A DNA stretch of 64,000 nt from Oxalobacteraceae bacterium UBA4003. Lineage in GTDB: Bacteria > Pseudomonadota > Gammaproteobacteria > Burkholderiales > Burkholderiaceae_D. The notes under the pieces are model-generated. The model searched no databases and was not told where the DNA came from. It saw only the letters and a program-made list of their open reading frames with translations. The stretch spans positions 23,811 through 87,810 of the forward strand of contig DGBN01000039.1 of assembly GCA_002384815.1 (NCBI GenBank), written 5' to 3'. Shown piece after piece: positions 38,107 through 45,677 of this stretch. Made by a program: the position numbers and the translations under genes. The stretch's first letter is position 1. Each line of letters opens with the position of its first letter.

Positions 38107-38499
38107 TCAGTTCGACTGCGTGATGATCTTGATTTCGCCCGACAGCGCTTTATGTACAGGGCATTTATCGGCAATCTTGTTCAGGCTTTCTTTTTGTTCT
38201 GCGTTCAGGTCGCCGTAGTAAGTCAGAGTGCGGTTGAAGACATATGCGCCATCCTGTTCAGTAGCAGTAACGGTAACGTCGACTTTTTCCAGCGGCAATT
38301 CCTTGCGGCCCGCATACATATTTAATGTCACTGCGGTGCATGCGCCCAATGCAGCTGCCAGCAGATCGTGGGGTACAAAACCGGCATCATCGCCACCGAA
38401 TGCGGATGGTGCATCGGCGATCAATGAGTGTGGGCCGGCGCTGACGATGTGCTGCAATTTGCCTGCGCCTTTGCTTACTTTGATTTCTGTTTGTGCCAT
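38107..38499 (-). CDS. OsmC-family peroxiredoxin-like protein
   Basis: A 130-residue OsmC/Ohr-fold protein. One cysteine motif is DLLAAALGACTAVTLNMYA (Cys near 54); the other is KIADKCPVHKAL (Cys near 112). These paired cysteines reduce organic hydroperoxides in the family, though the CPVHKAL form belongs to the less well characterised OsmC-like (YhfA-related) group. It lies 77 nt upstream of the pirin gene on the same strand, so both may be one stress operon. Confidence 0.87.
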   Translation of the reverse strand: MAQTEIKVSKGAGKLQHIVSAGPHSLIADAPSAFGGDDAGFVPHDLLAAALGACTAVTLNMYAGRKELPLEKVDVTVTATEQDGAYVFNRTLTYYGDLNAEQKESLNKIADKCPVHKALSGEIKIITQSN

Positions 38500-38642
38500 C
38501 TGTAATACCCTTAATTTTATGCGTGATTGATAGGTGAGCCGTCAATATAGCCTACGCGGGAAAATGCCGTCTTGACCTAGGGCGTGTTAACCATGAATTC
38601 GCAATCTTGCCAAAAAATTCATGTATGCATAAAAACATCAAC

Positions 38643-38661
38643 TCTTATATATGACATAAGA
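38643..38661. promoter_or_regulatory. Palindrome upstream of the isocitrate dehydrogenase gene
   Basis: TCTTAT-ATATGAC-ATAAGA is an inverted repeat with 6-bp arms about 80 bp before the ATG. Its AT-rich dyad form suits a GntR-type repressor operator; I cannot name the regulator. Confidence 0.5.
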
Positions 38662-38743
38662 CTAGATTTTGCGGTAAACTATGTCCGGCTTTTACACAAA
38701 GTTGTTTGCACTTTTATTATCTTGATCATAGATAGGACACAAT

Positions 38744-39790
38744 ATGCTTAACCCTGGCACGCAGGCACAAATTCCGGTAACGCTTATTCCCGGTGATGGT
38801 ATCGGTCCTGAAATCGTTGATGTCGTTGAACGCGTGTTCGATGCGCTGGGTAATCCATTTGCATGGGACAAGCATCAAGCCGGGCTGAACGCATTTGAAA
38901 AAAGTGGCGATCTGTTGCCGGAAACAACGCTCAACAGCATTCGCCAGACCGGCCTTGCATTGAAAGGTCCGCTGACTACACCCATCGGTGGCGGCTTCCG
39001 CTCTGTCAATGTGCGCCTGCGTGAAACCTTTCAGCTCTACGCCAACGTACGTCCTGCGCGTACCATTGTGCCCGGCGGTCGTTACGAAAAAATCGATCTG
39101 GTCATGGTGCGCGAAAATCTGGAAGGCCTGTACGTAGGTCACGAACATTACGTTCCTATCGGCGACGATGCGCATGCAGTTGCGATGGCGACCGGTATCA
39201 ATACGCGCGCCGGCAGCCGCCGTATTGCCAAGTTCGCATTCGACTATGCGGTGCGCAACAATCGCAAGAAAGTCACCATCGTGCACAAGGCCAATGTGTT
39301 GAAGGCATTGACCGGCCTGTTCCTGGAAACCGCCAAGCAAGTCGGCCTCAACTATGCCGATCAGGTCGAATTCAATGACCGCATCGTCGATGCCTGCGCG
39401 ATGCAACTGGTATTGAATCCGTGGCAGTTCGATGTGATCGTTTCGACCAATTTGTTTGGGGATATCCTGTCCGATCAAATCGCCGGTCTGGTTGGTGGCC
39501 TCGGCATGGCGCCGGGTGCGAATATCGGTGAAGGCGCTGCGATTTTTGAAGCAGTACATGGTTCCGCACCGGATATCGCTGGTCAGGGTCTGGCCAATCC
39601 AACGGCATTGTTGCTGGCTGCAGCCTTGATGGCGGAGCACAAGGGTTTGCATAAAGTAGCACTCGATTTGCGTGATGCAATCGATGCAACTGTCGCGACA
39701 GTAGATGGTCGCACCGCAGATATTGGCGGCAAGATATCGACTTCGAAATACGGTGATTTGTTGATTGAACGTATCCGCGACAAAAAATAA
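38744..39790 (+). CDS. NAD-type isocitrate dehydrogenase (isocitrate/isopropylmalate family)
   Basis: A 348-residue decarboxylating dehydrogenase. VTLIPGDGIGPEIVDVV is the family N-terminus. GPLTTPIGGGFRSVNVRLRETFQLYANVRPAR (about 75-106) fits NAD-dependent isocitrate dehydrogenase better than 3-isopropylmalate dehydrogenase. Further motifs are DLVMVRENLEGLYVG, VHKANVLK, and the metal/substrate region FDVIVSTNLFGDILSDQIAGLVGGLGMAPGANIG. It probably makes 2-oxoglutarate in the TCA cycle. No leu genes are nearby, which also argues against LeuB. It ends at a good terminator. Confidence 0.83.
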   Translation: MLNPGTQAQIPVTLIPGDGIGPEIVDVVERVFDALGNPFAWDKHQAGLNAFEKSGDLLPETTLNSIRQTGLALKGPLTTPIGGGFRSVNVRLRETFQLYANVRPARTIVPGGRYEKIDLVMVRENLEGLYVGHEHYVPIGDDAHAVAMATGINTRAGSRRIAKFAFDYAVRNNRKKVTIVHKANVLKALTGLFLETAKQVGLNYADQVEFNDRIVDACAMQLVLNPWQFDVIVSTNLFGDILSDQIAGLVGGLGMAPGANIGEGAAIFEAVHGSAPDIAGQGLANPTALLLAAALMAEHKGLHKVALDLRDAIDATVATVDGRTADIGGKISTSKYGDLLIERIRDKK

Positions 39791-39863
39791 GAGTTTTGAA
39801 TTCTGGTGATTGCAATACTGTGAAGTTGCAATCAGTTGAAATGAATAAACTGATTGTTTAAGG

Positions 39864-39897
39864 AAAGCGCATCGTGCGAACCGCGATGCGCTTTTTT
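39864..39897 (+). terminator. Terminator after the isocitrate dehydrogenase gene
   Basis: An 11-bp stem AAAGCGCATCG / CGATGCGCTTT with a 9-nt loop and a run of six T. It can also serve the convergent DUF454 gene. Confidence 0.88.
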
Positions 39898-39913
39898 CAT
39901 TCTGGCTAACGAT

Positions 39914-40351
39914 TTAGTTATGCGGTGGCTTTGGGTTTTGCGCGCGTGTCGGTATCCGCAACACCATCGCAGCACCAATCGCGCCCAAGACCAGCAAGAT
40001 CACTTGTATCCACGGCCGATCCGAAAAGGTCCAGATGGATACGCCCAGCATCAGCACCATAGAAATGATCGCTACGTATTTGGTGTTGCGCGTCAGGCTG
40101 CGATGTTCTTGCCAGTTGCGCAGCATCGGACCGAGCAGCGGATGCTGCAACATCCATTGATGCACACGCGGTGAGCTCTTAGCGAAGCAGGCCGCCGCCA
40201 GTAAAACAAAGGGTGTGGTTGGCAGTCCCGGCAAAAATATGCCGATCACACCCAGCATCAAGGCCAGGCTGCCGGCGATGCCATATAGCACTTTTGACAA
40301 GCGCGATTGCGGTTTGTTTGCTATCACTGGTGCGATGTGTTGAGTAGTCAT
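39914..40351 (-). CDS. YbaN/DUF454-family membrane protein
   Basis: A 145-residue inner-membrane protein. SKVLYGIAGSLALMLGVIGIFLPGLPTTPFVLLAAACFAKSSPRVHQWMLQHPLLGPMLRNWQEHRSL (about 19-85) is the DUF454 signature, and two further hydrophobic helices follow. Function unknown. Its start faces the iron-regulated operon beginning at 40618, so the 260-bp gap is a divergent promoter region containing a Fur box. Confidence 0.87.
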   Translation of the reverse strand: MTTQHIAPVIANKPQSRLSKVLYGIAGSLALMLGVIGIFLPGLPTTPFVLLAAACFAKSSPRVHQWMLQHPLLGPMLRNWQEHRSLTRNTKYVAIISMVLMLGVSIWTFSDRPWIQVILLVLGAIGAAMVLRIPTRAQNPKPPHN

Positions 40352-40519
40352 GAAGCAAATGGTTTTGAATTGGATGTGAAATCTGTAATTTCACTGCAAT
40401 CAATCGTCATGCGGCTTCTTGCAGATGGATTTCTTTGTTGTTTATCTTCCTCTCAGCACAAATCTTAATCGATCGCCCCGTAAATTTCTGATATGCACCT
40501 CCCATATTCCTCTATTAAT

Positions 40520-40538
40520 GAGAATGATTATCATTTAT
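40520..40538 (+). promoter_or_regulatory. Fur box of the DUF2325-sigma-fecR operon
   Basis: GAGAATGATTATCATTTAT matches the 19-bp Fur consensus (GATAATGATAATCATTATC) at 15 of 19 positions by eye, with the core AATGATTATCATT nearly palindromic. It lies about 80-95 bp before the operon's first start codon. Confidence 0.85.
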
Positions 40539-40614
40539 AATAAAATCCGCATGCTGTTCGATATGCTGCCTTATGCATTTTTGCGAGATCGGCATCTGAT
40601 CAGATTGGAGGTAA

Positions 40615-41349
40615 ATGATGAGCAAGTCCCGTAACAACTTTGAAAACATCGCGCGTGAGCATAGTGTGCTGCTCAATGAGTACGGTCGCGTCCAGAGTCG
40701 TTGCAGCGAACTGGTGGCGCGGCAGGTAGACCAGATCGTAAGCTTGCAGGCTGAGGCTGCTCGCATGCAGGCCGAAATAGTGCGTTTGCGCGCAGAAGTG
40801 ATCGTGCGCGATACCGAGCTGGCCTATGTGCGTGAAGACATGGCGGCGCTGGAAGCGACGATTCCAGGCTTGCCAACCAGGATCACCTTGGCGCGCCGCG
40901 TCGAATCATTGACAGAGCATTTGCACAGCCTGATGCGAGAACGTCTGGGTTGGCAATGGCGTGCCCGACCTGCAAGGTTGGAGTCGCATGCGGTGCATCC
41001 AGTCATACCTGCCGATCTATGGAAAAAATCCGTGCTGTGCATAGGCAAGAATGAATCGAGCACGACGGTCGCACAACTGGAAGTGGAAAAGGCCGGCGGT
41101 TATTTCCTGCATCACGATGGTGTCGATAGCGAAGACGAGACGGCGCTGGAAGCCAGTCTGATCGCAGCCGATCTGGTGATCTGTCAGACCGGTTGCGTTA
41201 GTCATAATGCGTATTGGCGGATTCAGAACCATTGCAAACGTACTGGCAAACAATGTGTGTTGGTCAATCAACCGCAAGCCATGTATTTTGTTCGCGGTGT
41301 GAATGAGCAAGTCGCGGCTGTTGAAACCATGTTGCCCACAGAAAAATAG
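40615..41349 (+). CDS. DUF2325 protein with a coiled-coil N-terminus
   Basis: A 244-residue cytosolic protein of unknown function (starts at ATG 40615 or 40618; ribosome site GGAGG). Residues about 20-90 form a charged heptad-rich coiled coil (QIVSLQAEAARMQAEIVRLRAEVIVRDTELAYVRED). The C-terminal domain (about 140-230) matches DUF2325: VLCIGKNESSTTVAQLEVEKAGGYFLHHDG, then DLVICQTGCVSHNAYWRIQNHCKRTGKQCVLVNQ, with conserved CVSHNA and Cys near HCKR. It sits first in a Fur-controlled operon with an ECF sigma factor, which suggests a job in iron starvation. Confidence 0.8.
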   Translation: MMSKSRNNFENIAREHSVLLNEYGRVQSRCSELVARQVDQIVSLQAEAARMQAEIVRLRAEVIVRDTELAYVREDMAALEATIPGLPTRITLARRVESLTEHLHSLMRERLGWQWRARPARLESHAVHPVIPADLWKKSVLCIGKNESSTTVAQLEVEKAGGYFLHHDGVDSEDETALEASLIAADLVICQTGCVSHNAYWRIQNHCKRTGKQCVLVNQPQAMYFVRGVNEQVAAVETMLPTEK

Positions 41350-41358
41350 GGATGCAAT

Positions 41359-41871
41359 ATGTCTTCTACTGAAAGCGCGCTGCATCAAGAAATCACTACG
41401 CTGTATAGCGATCACCATGGCTGGTTGCAGGGATGGCTGCGCAAGAAATTAGGCGATGCCGGCAAGGCGGCAGATTTGGCACAAGATACTTTCGTACGAC
41501 TGCTCGCAAGGGATGAGCTGATTGCAGCACGCGAACCACGTGCTTTCCTGACGACAGTGGCACAGCGCGTACTCTTCACTCATTGGCGTCGCGAAGAGCT
41601 GGGGCGTGCTTATCTGAAGGCGTTGATGCAGATGCCGGAAGCACTGGCACCATCGCCGGAAGACAAGGCGATTCTGCTGGAAAGCCTGGTCGAAATCGAT
41701 TGCATGCTCGATGGCTTGCCGCTACCGGTGCGACGCGCCTTTCTGCATGCGCAACTCGACGATATGAGCCATGCCGAAATTGCTGCCGAATTGAATATCT
41801 CCATCACTACCGTCAAACGTTATCTGGTGCGTGCGGGTGTGCAATGTTACTTTGCATTGGCACAATCATGA
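41359..41871 (+). CDS. FecI-type ECF sigma factor (cassette 1)
   Basis: A 170-residue extracytoplasmic-function sigma factor. Region 2 is ITTLYSDHHGWLQGWLRKKLGDAGKAADLAQDTFVRLLAR (about 12-51), region 4 is MSHAEIAAELNISITTVKRYLVRA with its helix-turn-helix. Iron-starvation sigma factors of this type transcribe the neighbouring receptor gene once released by FecR (family knowledge). It is 9 nt after the DUF2325 gene, and its C-terminus is followed by fecR 10 nt later. It is closely similar to the sigma factor at 53314. Confidence 0.9.
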   Translation: MSSTESALHQEITTLYSDHHGWLQGWLRKKLGDAGKAADLAQDTFVRLLARDELIAAREPRAFLTTVAQRVLFTHWRREELGRAYLKALMQMPEALAPSPEDKAILLESLVEIDCMLDGLPLPVRRAFLHAQLDDMSHAEIAAELNISITTVKRYLVRAGVQCYFALAQS

Positions 41872-41881
41872 GGAGCCAGGC

Positions 41882-42871
41882 ATGAGTCGCGCACCATCCG
41901 ATGCAGCGCTTGATATTCCGCCACTGGTTGCCAGACGTGCAGTGGAATGGCTGGTCGCCTTGCAATCTGGCGATGTTTCGCGTGAAGCATTGCAAGTATG
42001 GCTGGCGCAACATCCAGACCATGCGCGTGCGTGGAAAAGAATAGAAAGCGTCAACAACAAACTGCGTGGCGTTGCCTCACCACTCACTACCGCACTGGCA
42101 CACGCGACCTTGACGGCACCGTGCTCGAACAAACGCCGCGAAGCGATCAAGACTTTGGCTGTCTTTTTCTTTGTTGGCACCAGCATTCACCTGGTAAAAG
42201 AGCAGTTGCCATGGCGTGAATGGACAGCGGATGAACGTACTGCGGTTGGCGAGCGCCGCACTATCGTACTGGCTGATGGCACTGAGTTGGTGCTCAATAC
42301 AGATACCGCAATTAATGTGCGTTTCAGTGAGCAGGGGCGTCGCATTCTGCTGGTTCGCGGCGAGATCATGATTATTACCGGCAAGGATGGGCAAGTCATT
42401 CCAGGGCCGTTCGTGGTGGAAACCGCGCAAGGTGAATTGCAGCCTTTGGGTACCCGTTTTGTCGTACGTCAGCAAACAGATCTCAGTCGACTCGATGTAT
42501 TCGAAGGTGCCGTAGAAATTCGTCCGCGTGATGGAGCAGGACTAAAGCGTGTTCTGCATGCAGGACAGCGCGCGCAATTCACGCGTGAGGACATTTCCGA
42601 TCCCGTGGTATTGCAGGGCGATGATGGCGCATGGGTTGAAGGCATGATAGTCGCCAGCGGCATGTGTTTGCGGGATTTTCTGGCCGAACTGTCTCGTCAT
42701 CGTCACGGGCGCTTGAGTTGCGATCCGGCGATTGCGGATTTACGCGTCTCCGGTACATATCCTTTAAGCGATACAGACCTCATATTCAGAGCGCTGGGTG
42801 CAACCCTGCCGGTAGAAGTACATTTCATGACGCGCTACTGGGTCACGATACGCCCGCTGCAGACTGGCTAG
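41882..42871 (+). CDS. FecR-type anti-sigma regulator (cassette 1)
   Basis: A 329-residue inner-membrane signal transducer. The N-terminal DUF4880 region is RRAVEWLVALQSGDVSREALQVWLAQHPDHARAWKRIES (about 17-55), with a single weak transmembrane helix near 90-110 (IKTLAVFFFVGTSIHLV). The periplasmic FecR core has GERRTIVLADGTELVLNTDTAINVRF and GTRFVVRQQTDLSRLDVFEGAVEI. It holds the sigma factor inactive until the receptor's STN domain signals. The ATG at 41882 follows ribosome site GAGGAG. Confidence 0.9.
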   Translation: MSRAPSDAALDIPPLVARRAVEWLVALQSGDVSREALQVWLAQHPDHARAWKRIESVNNKLRGVASPLTTALAHATLTAPCSNKRREAIKTLAVFFFVGTSIHLVKEQLPWREWTADERTAVGERRTIVLADGTELVLNTDTAINVRFSEQGRRILLVRGEIMIITGKDGQVIPGPFVVETAQGELQPLGTRFVVRQQTDLSRLDVFEGAVEIRPRDGAGLKRVLHAGQRAQFTREDISDPVVLQGDDGAWVEGMIVASGMCLRDFLAELSRHRHGRLSCDPAIADLRVSGTYPLSDTDLIFRALGATLPVEVHFMTRYWVTIRPLQTG

Positions 42872-42923
42872 CGTTTGCCATCTTTCATCCGGCAAATTAG
42901 CGCTTAAAAATTCTTTTCAATCA

Positions 42924-42950
42924 GGGTGGTCTGTTTTCGATTTTGGTTGG
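42924..42950 (+). promoter_or_regulatory. Putative ECF sigma promoter of receptor 1
   Basis: GGGTGG...CGATTTTGGTTGG, ending 50 nt before the receptor ATG. The same sequence pattern, including an upstream TAAAAAT tract, precedes the second receptor gene at the same distance. Shared motif: GATTTYGGYTGG. Confidence 0.6.
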
Positions 42951-43000
42951 ACATACGAGATAAGCAGCTCATATCTCTAAACCAACAACAGGAATCGAAC

Positions 43001-45520
43001 ATGCAGCAAGCATTCTGTAACGGACGTGAAGAAATCTTTACGCCGCGCACCCTCAGCCCAGGCAAGCCGGCCATCCTCGCCGCTGCCATCGGTCATCTCT
43101 TTCTTGTCGCCAGTATTGTCACGGTCGCTGCATTACCAGGCTTCGTGCAGGCAGCCGACGCCGCGCCAGGCACGCCGGCCAGTTTTGCCGCACGCAAGAC
43201 TTACGACATTCCAGCCGGATCACTGGAAGTTGCACTCAATCGTTTCGGCCGCGAAGCGGGTATCCTGCTTTCCTTCCCGACAGAATTAACGAACGGCCTT
43301 GCAACAAAAGGTTTGCAGGGTAGTTATAACGTGCAGGAAGCCTTGCCCTTGCTGCTGCATGGCACCGATCTGGTTGCGACTATTGACGGTGCTTCTGCGT
43401 TTGTGCATCGTCAATCCAGTGCTGTATCGGAAGCGACCTTGCCCATGGTTCAAGTGACTTCGACTGTTCCATCTGTAACAGAAGGTAGTGGATCCTATGC
43501 GAGTGGACCGGGAAGTATGTCGACCGGCTTGAATCTATCGTCACGCGAGACGCCGCAAACCGTCACCGTCATTACGCGTCAGCAGATGGATGATCAGGGC
43601 AGCACCAGCGTCTCCGACGTCATGCGTCAATCGCCAGGCATCACGGTTTTGAATTACGACAGTGAGCGCTGGAGCTTTAATGCGCGTGGTTTTTCGGTGA
43701 CCAATTTTCAGTCTGATGGCGTCTCCAGAGCCTATGACGGTGTGTATGACTGGGGTACAACCAATAGCGACATGACGATCTATGACCGTGTTGAAATGGT
43801 CAAAGGCGCGACTGGTTTGATGAGTGGTGCGGGGGATCCTTCCGCGACCATCAATCTGGTCCGCAAGCGACCGACGAAAGAATTCGCCGGTGCGTTGACG
43901 GCCAGTCTTGGCTCCTGGAACAATGGCCGCACCGAAGTTGATTTGTCGGGACCACTCAATGAGAGCGGTAGTATGCGTGGACGTGTTGTGGGTGCCTATC
44001 AGGACAAGGAATCCTTCCTGGAGCATTATCGGCAAAAGAAAAGCGTGTTGTATGGCGTGCTGGAGGCTGATCTGACACGCGACACGATGCTGACTGTCGG
44101 GATGGATTATCAAAAGCTTGATCCGCGTGGTTCGACATGGACCGGTTTTCCGATTTTCTACAGCGATGGGACCCGGACTAATTTCGACAGATCATTCAAT
44201 CCGGCTACGACCTGGAGCCGGCGCGAGATGGAAACGACCAATCTGTTTGCCACGCTGGATCATCGTCTGTCCAACGACTGGCAACTCAAATTGACAGCCA
44301 ACAGTCAGAGCAGCAAGCATCGTTCGCTGCTGGGCTCAGCCAGCGGTGGCAATCCTGATCCTGTTACAGGTACAGGCATGTATTTATTCACGGGCGATTT
44401 TATCGGAGATCGCACACAGAATACAGTGAACGCCAGCCTGTCCGGCAGCTTCGAACTGGGTGGGCGCAAACATGAAGCGATGCTGGGCGCGATGTGGTCG
44501 GATGCCAAAACGGATGGGCCGTGGTCGAATTCCCTGTATCCGATGATGCCGGGCAGTATCTTCGACTGGAATGGTGTGTATCCGCAGTCTGCCTTTCCTG
44601 TTATCGCTTCTTACGATGAACAGAGACGTCAAATGGGTGCTTATGCGGCAACGCGCTTGCGGCCTACGGATGAGCTTTCAGTCATTCTCGGGGCAAGGGT
44701 GAGCTGGGTGGACGGGACTAGTAACCGCGTCTACTACGATGGGGTAACGCCGACGGAATCCAGCAGCATGAATGAAAAAAATGTCATCACGCCGTATGCC
44801 GGCGTGGTGTATGACCTTGACGATACCTATTCGGTCTATGGCAGTTACACCAGTATTTTCCAGCCGCAGGAATACCGTGATATCAACCGCCAATTTCTGC
44901 CATCGGTCGAAGGACGCAGCTACGAGGTGGGTATCAAAGGGTCGTATCTCGACGGTCGCGTCAATGCCAGTGTTGCGCTGTTTCAGATTGAACAGGATAA
45001 CGTTGCCGAGAATGCAGGCTTTGTCGGTGGAGAAACCGTTTACCGTACCGTCAAAGGTGTTAACAGCAAAGGGATAGAGGCAGAAGTCAGCGGACAGCTT
45101 GCAGCCGGCTGGAATCTGCAGGCGGGCTATGCTTACACCGATGTGCAGGATGCCAAAGGCGAGCGTGTCTATGGTAGTACCTTGATGGCTAGCCAGCCGG
45201 AGCATGTCGTTCGCCTTACGAGCAATTATAAATTGCCCGGTGAGTGGAACAAGTTGACAGTGGGTGGTGGCGTCAGTTGGCAGAGTGCTATTTTCGGCAA
45301 GGTATGGAATCCTGTCGCTGCCGATTATGCCGTCATTGAGCAAAAGAACTATGCGTTCGTCAATCTGATGGCGCGCTATCAGTTCGATAAGAATCTGTCA
45401 GTTTTGCTGAACATAAATAATGTGTTCGATAAAAAATATCTGTCGGGAGTCGGCCTGTTCGAAACGGGGTTTTATGGCGAGCCGCGTAACGCAATGCTGA
45501 CGATGAAATATCAGTTCTAG
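43001..45520 (+). CDS. TonB-dependent siderophore receptor with STN signalling domain (cassette 1)
   Basis: An 839-residue outer-membrane transducer. The signal region runs to about PGFVQA-AD (residue 51). The STN domain follows (YDIPAGSLEVALNRFGREAGILLSFPTELTNGLATKGLQGSYNVQEAL, about 67-115). The plug reads TPQTVTVITRQQMDDQG and MTIYDRVEMVKGATGLMSGAGDPSATINLVRKRP. The barrel ends MLTMKYQF. Resembles FpvA/FecA-class hydroxamate or pyoverdine receptors, which signal substrate binding to FecR. The ATG at 43001 has ribosome site AGGA. The ligand is unknown. Confidence 0.92.
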   Translation: MQQAFCNGREEIFTPRTLSPGKPAILAAAIGHLFLVASIVTVAALPGFVQAADAAPGTPASFAARKTYDIPAGSLEVALNRFGREAGILLSFPTELTNGLATKGLQGSYNVQEALPLLLHGTDLVATIDGASAFVHRQSSAVSEATLPMVQVTSTVPSVTEGSGSYASGPGSMSTGLNLSSRETPQTVTVITRQQMDDQGSTSVSDVMRQSPGITVLNYDSERWSFNARGFSVTNFQSDGVSRAYDGVYDWGTTNSDMTIYDRVEMVKGATGLMSGAGDPSATINLVRKRPTKEFAGALTASLGSWNNGRTEVDLSGPLNESGSMRGRVVGAYQDKESFLEHYRQKKSVLYGVLEADLTRDTMLTVGMDYQKLDPRGSTWTGFPIFYSDGTRTNFDRSFNPATTWSRREMETTNLFATLDHRLSNDWQLKLTANSQSSKHRSLLGSASGGNPDPVTGTGMYLFTGDFIGDRTQNTVNASLSGSFELGGRKHEAMLGAMWSDAKTDGPWSNSLYPMMPGSIFDWNGVYPQSAFPVIASYDEQRRQMGAYAATRLRPTDELSVILGARVSWVDGTSNRVYYDGVTPTESSSMNEKNVITPYAGVVYDLDDTYSVYGSYTSIFQPQEYRDINRQFLPSVEGRSYEVGIKGSYLDGRVNASVALFQIEQDNVAENAGFVGGETVYRTVKGVNSKGIEAEVSGQLAAGWNLQAGYAYTDVQDAKGERVYGSTLMASQPEHVVRLTSNYKLPGEWNKLTVGGGVSWQSAIFGKVWNPVAADYAVIEQKNYAFVNLMARYQFDKNLSVLLNINNVFDKKYLSGVGLFETGFYGEPRNAMLTMKYQF

Positions 45521-45564
45521 ACAGTCGCGCTTTAATGGAGTGCTGGTAGCTGCCATCACATTGC

Positions 45565-45592
45565 GCTGCCGATAAATTTGCATATCGGCAGC
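45565..45592 (+). terminator. Terminator after receptor 1
   Basis: A perfect 10-bp stem GCTGCCGATA / TATCGGCAGC with an 8-nt loop, 45 nt after the receptor stop, with a T-rich run downstream. It also lies on the prpE side. Confidence 0.7.
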
Positions 45593-45677
45593 CTTCGATT
45601 TCTGTTTTATTGCGTGATACAAGATCTCCCCGCATGGCTACGGGCTGATTCCTTGCACGAACGAATCAGCATGTCTT

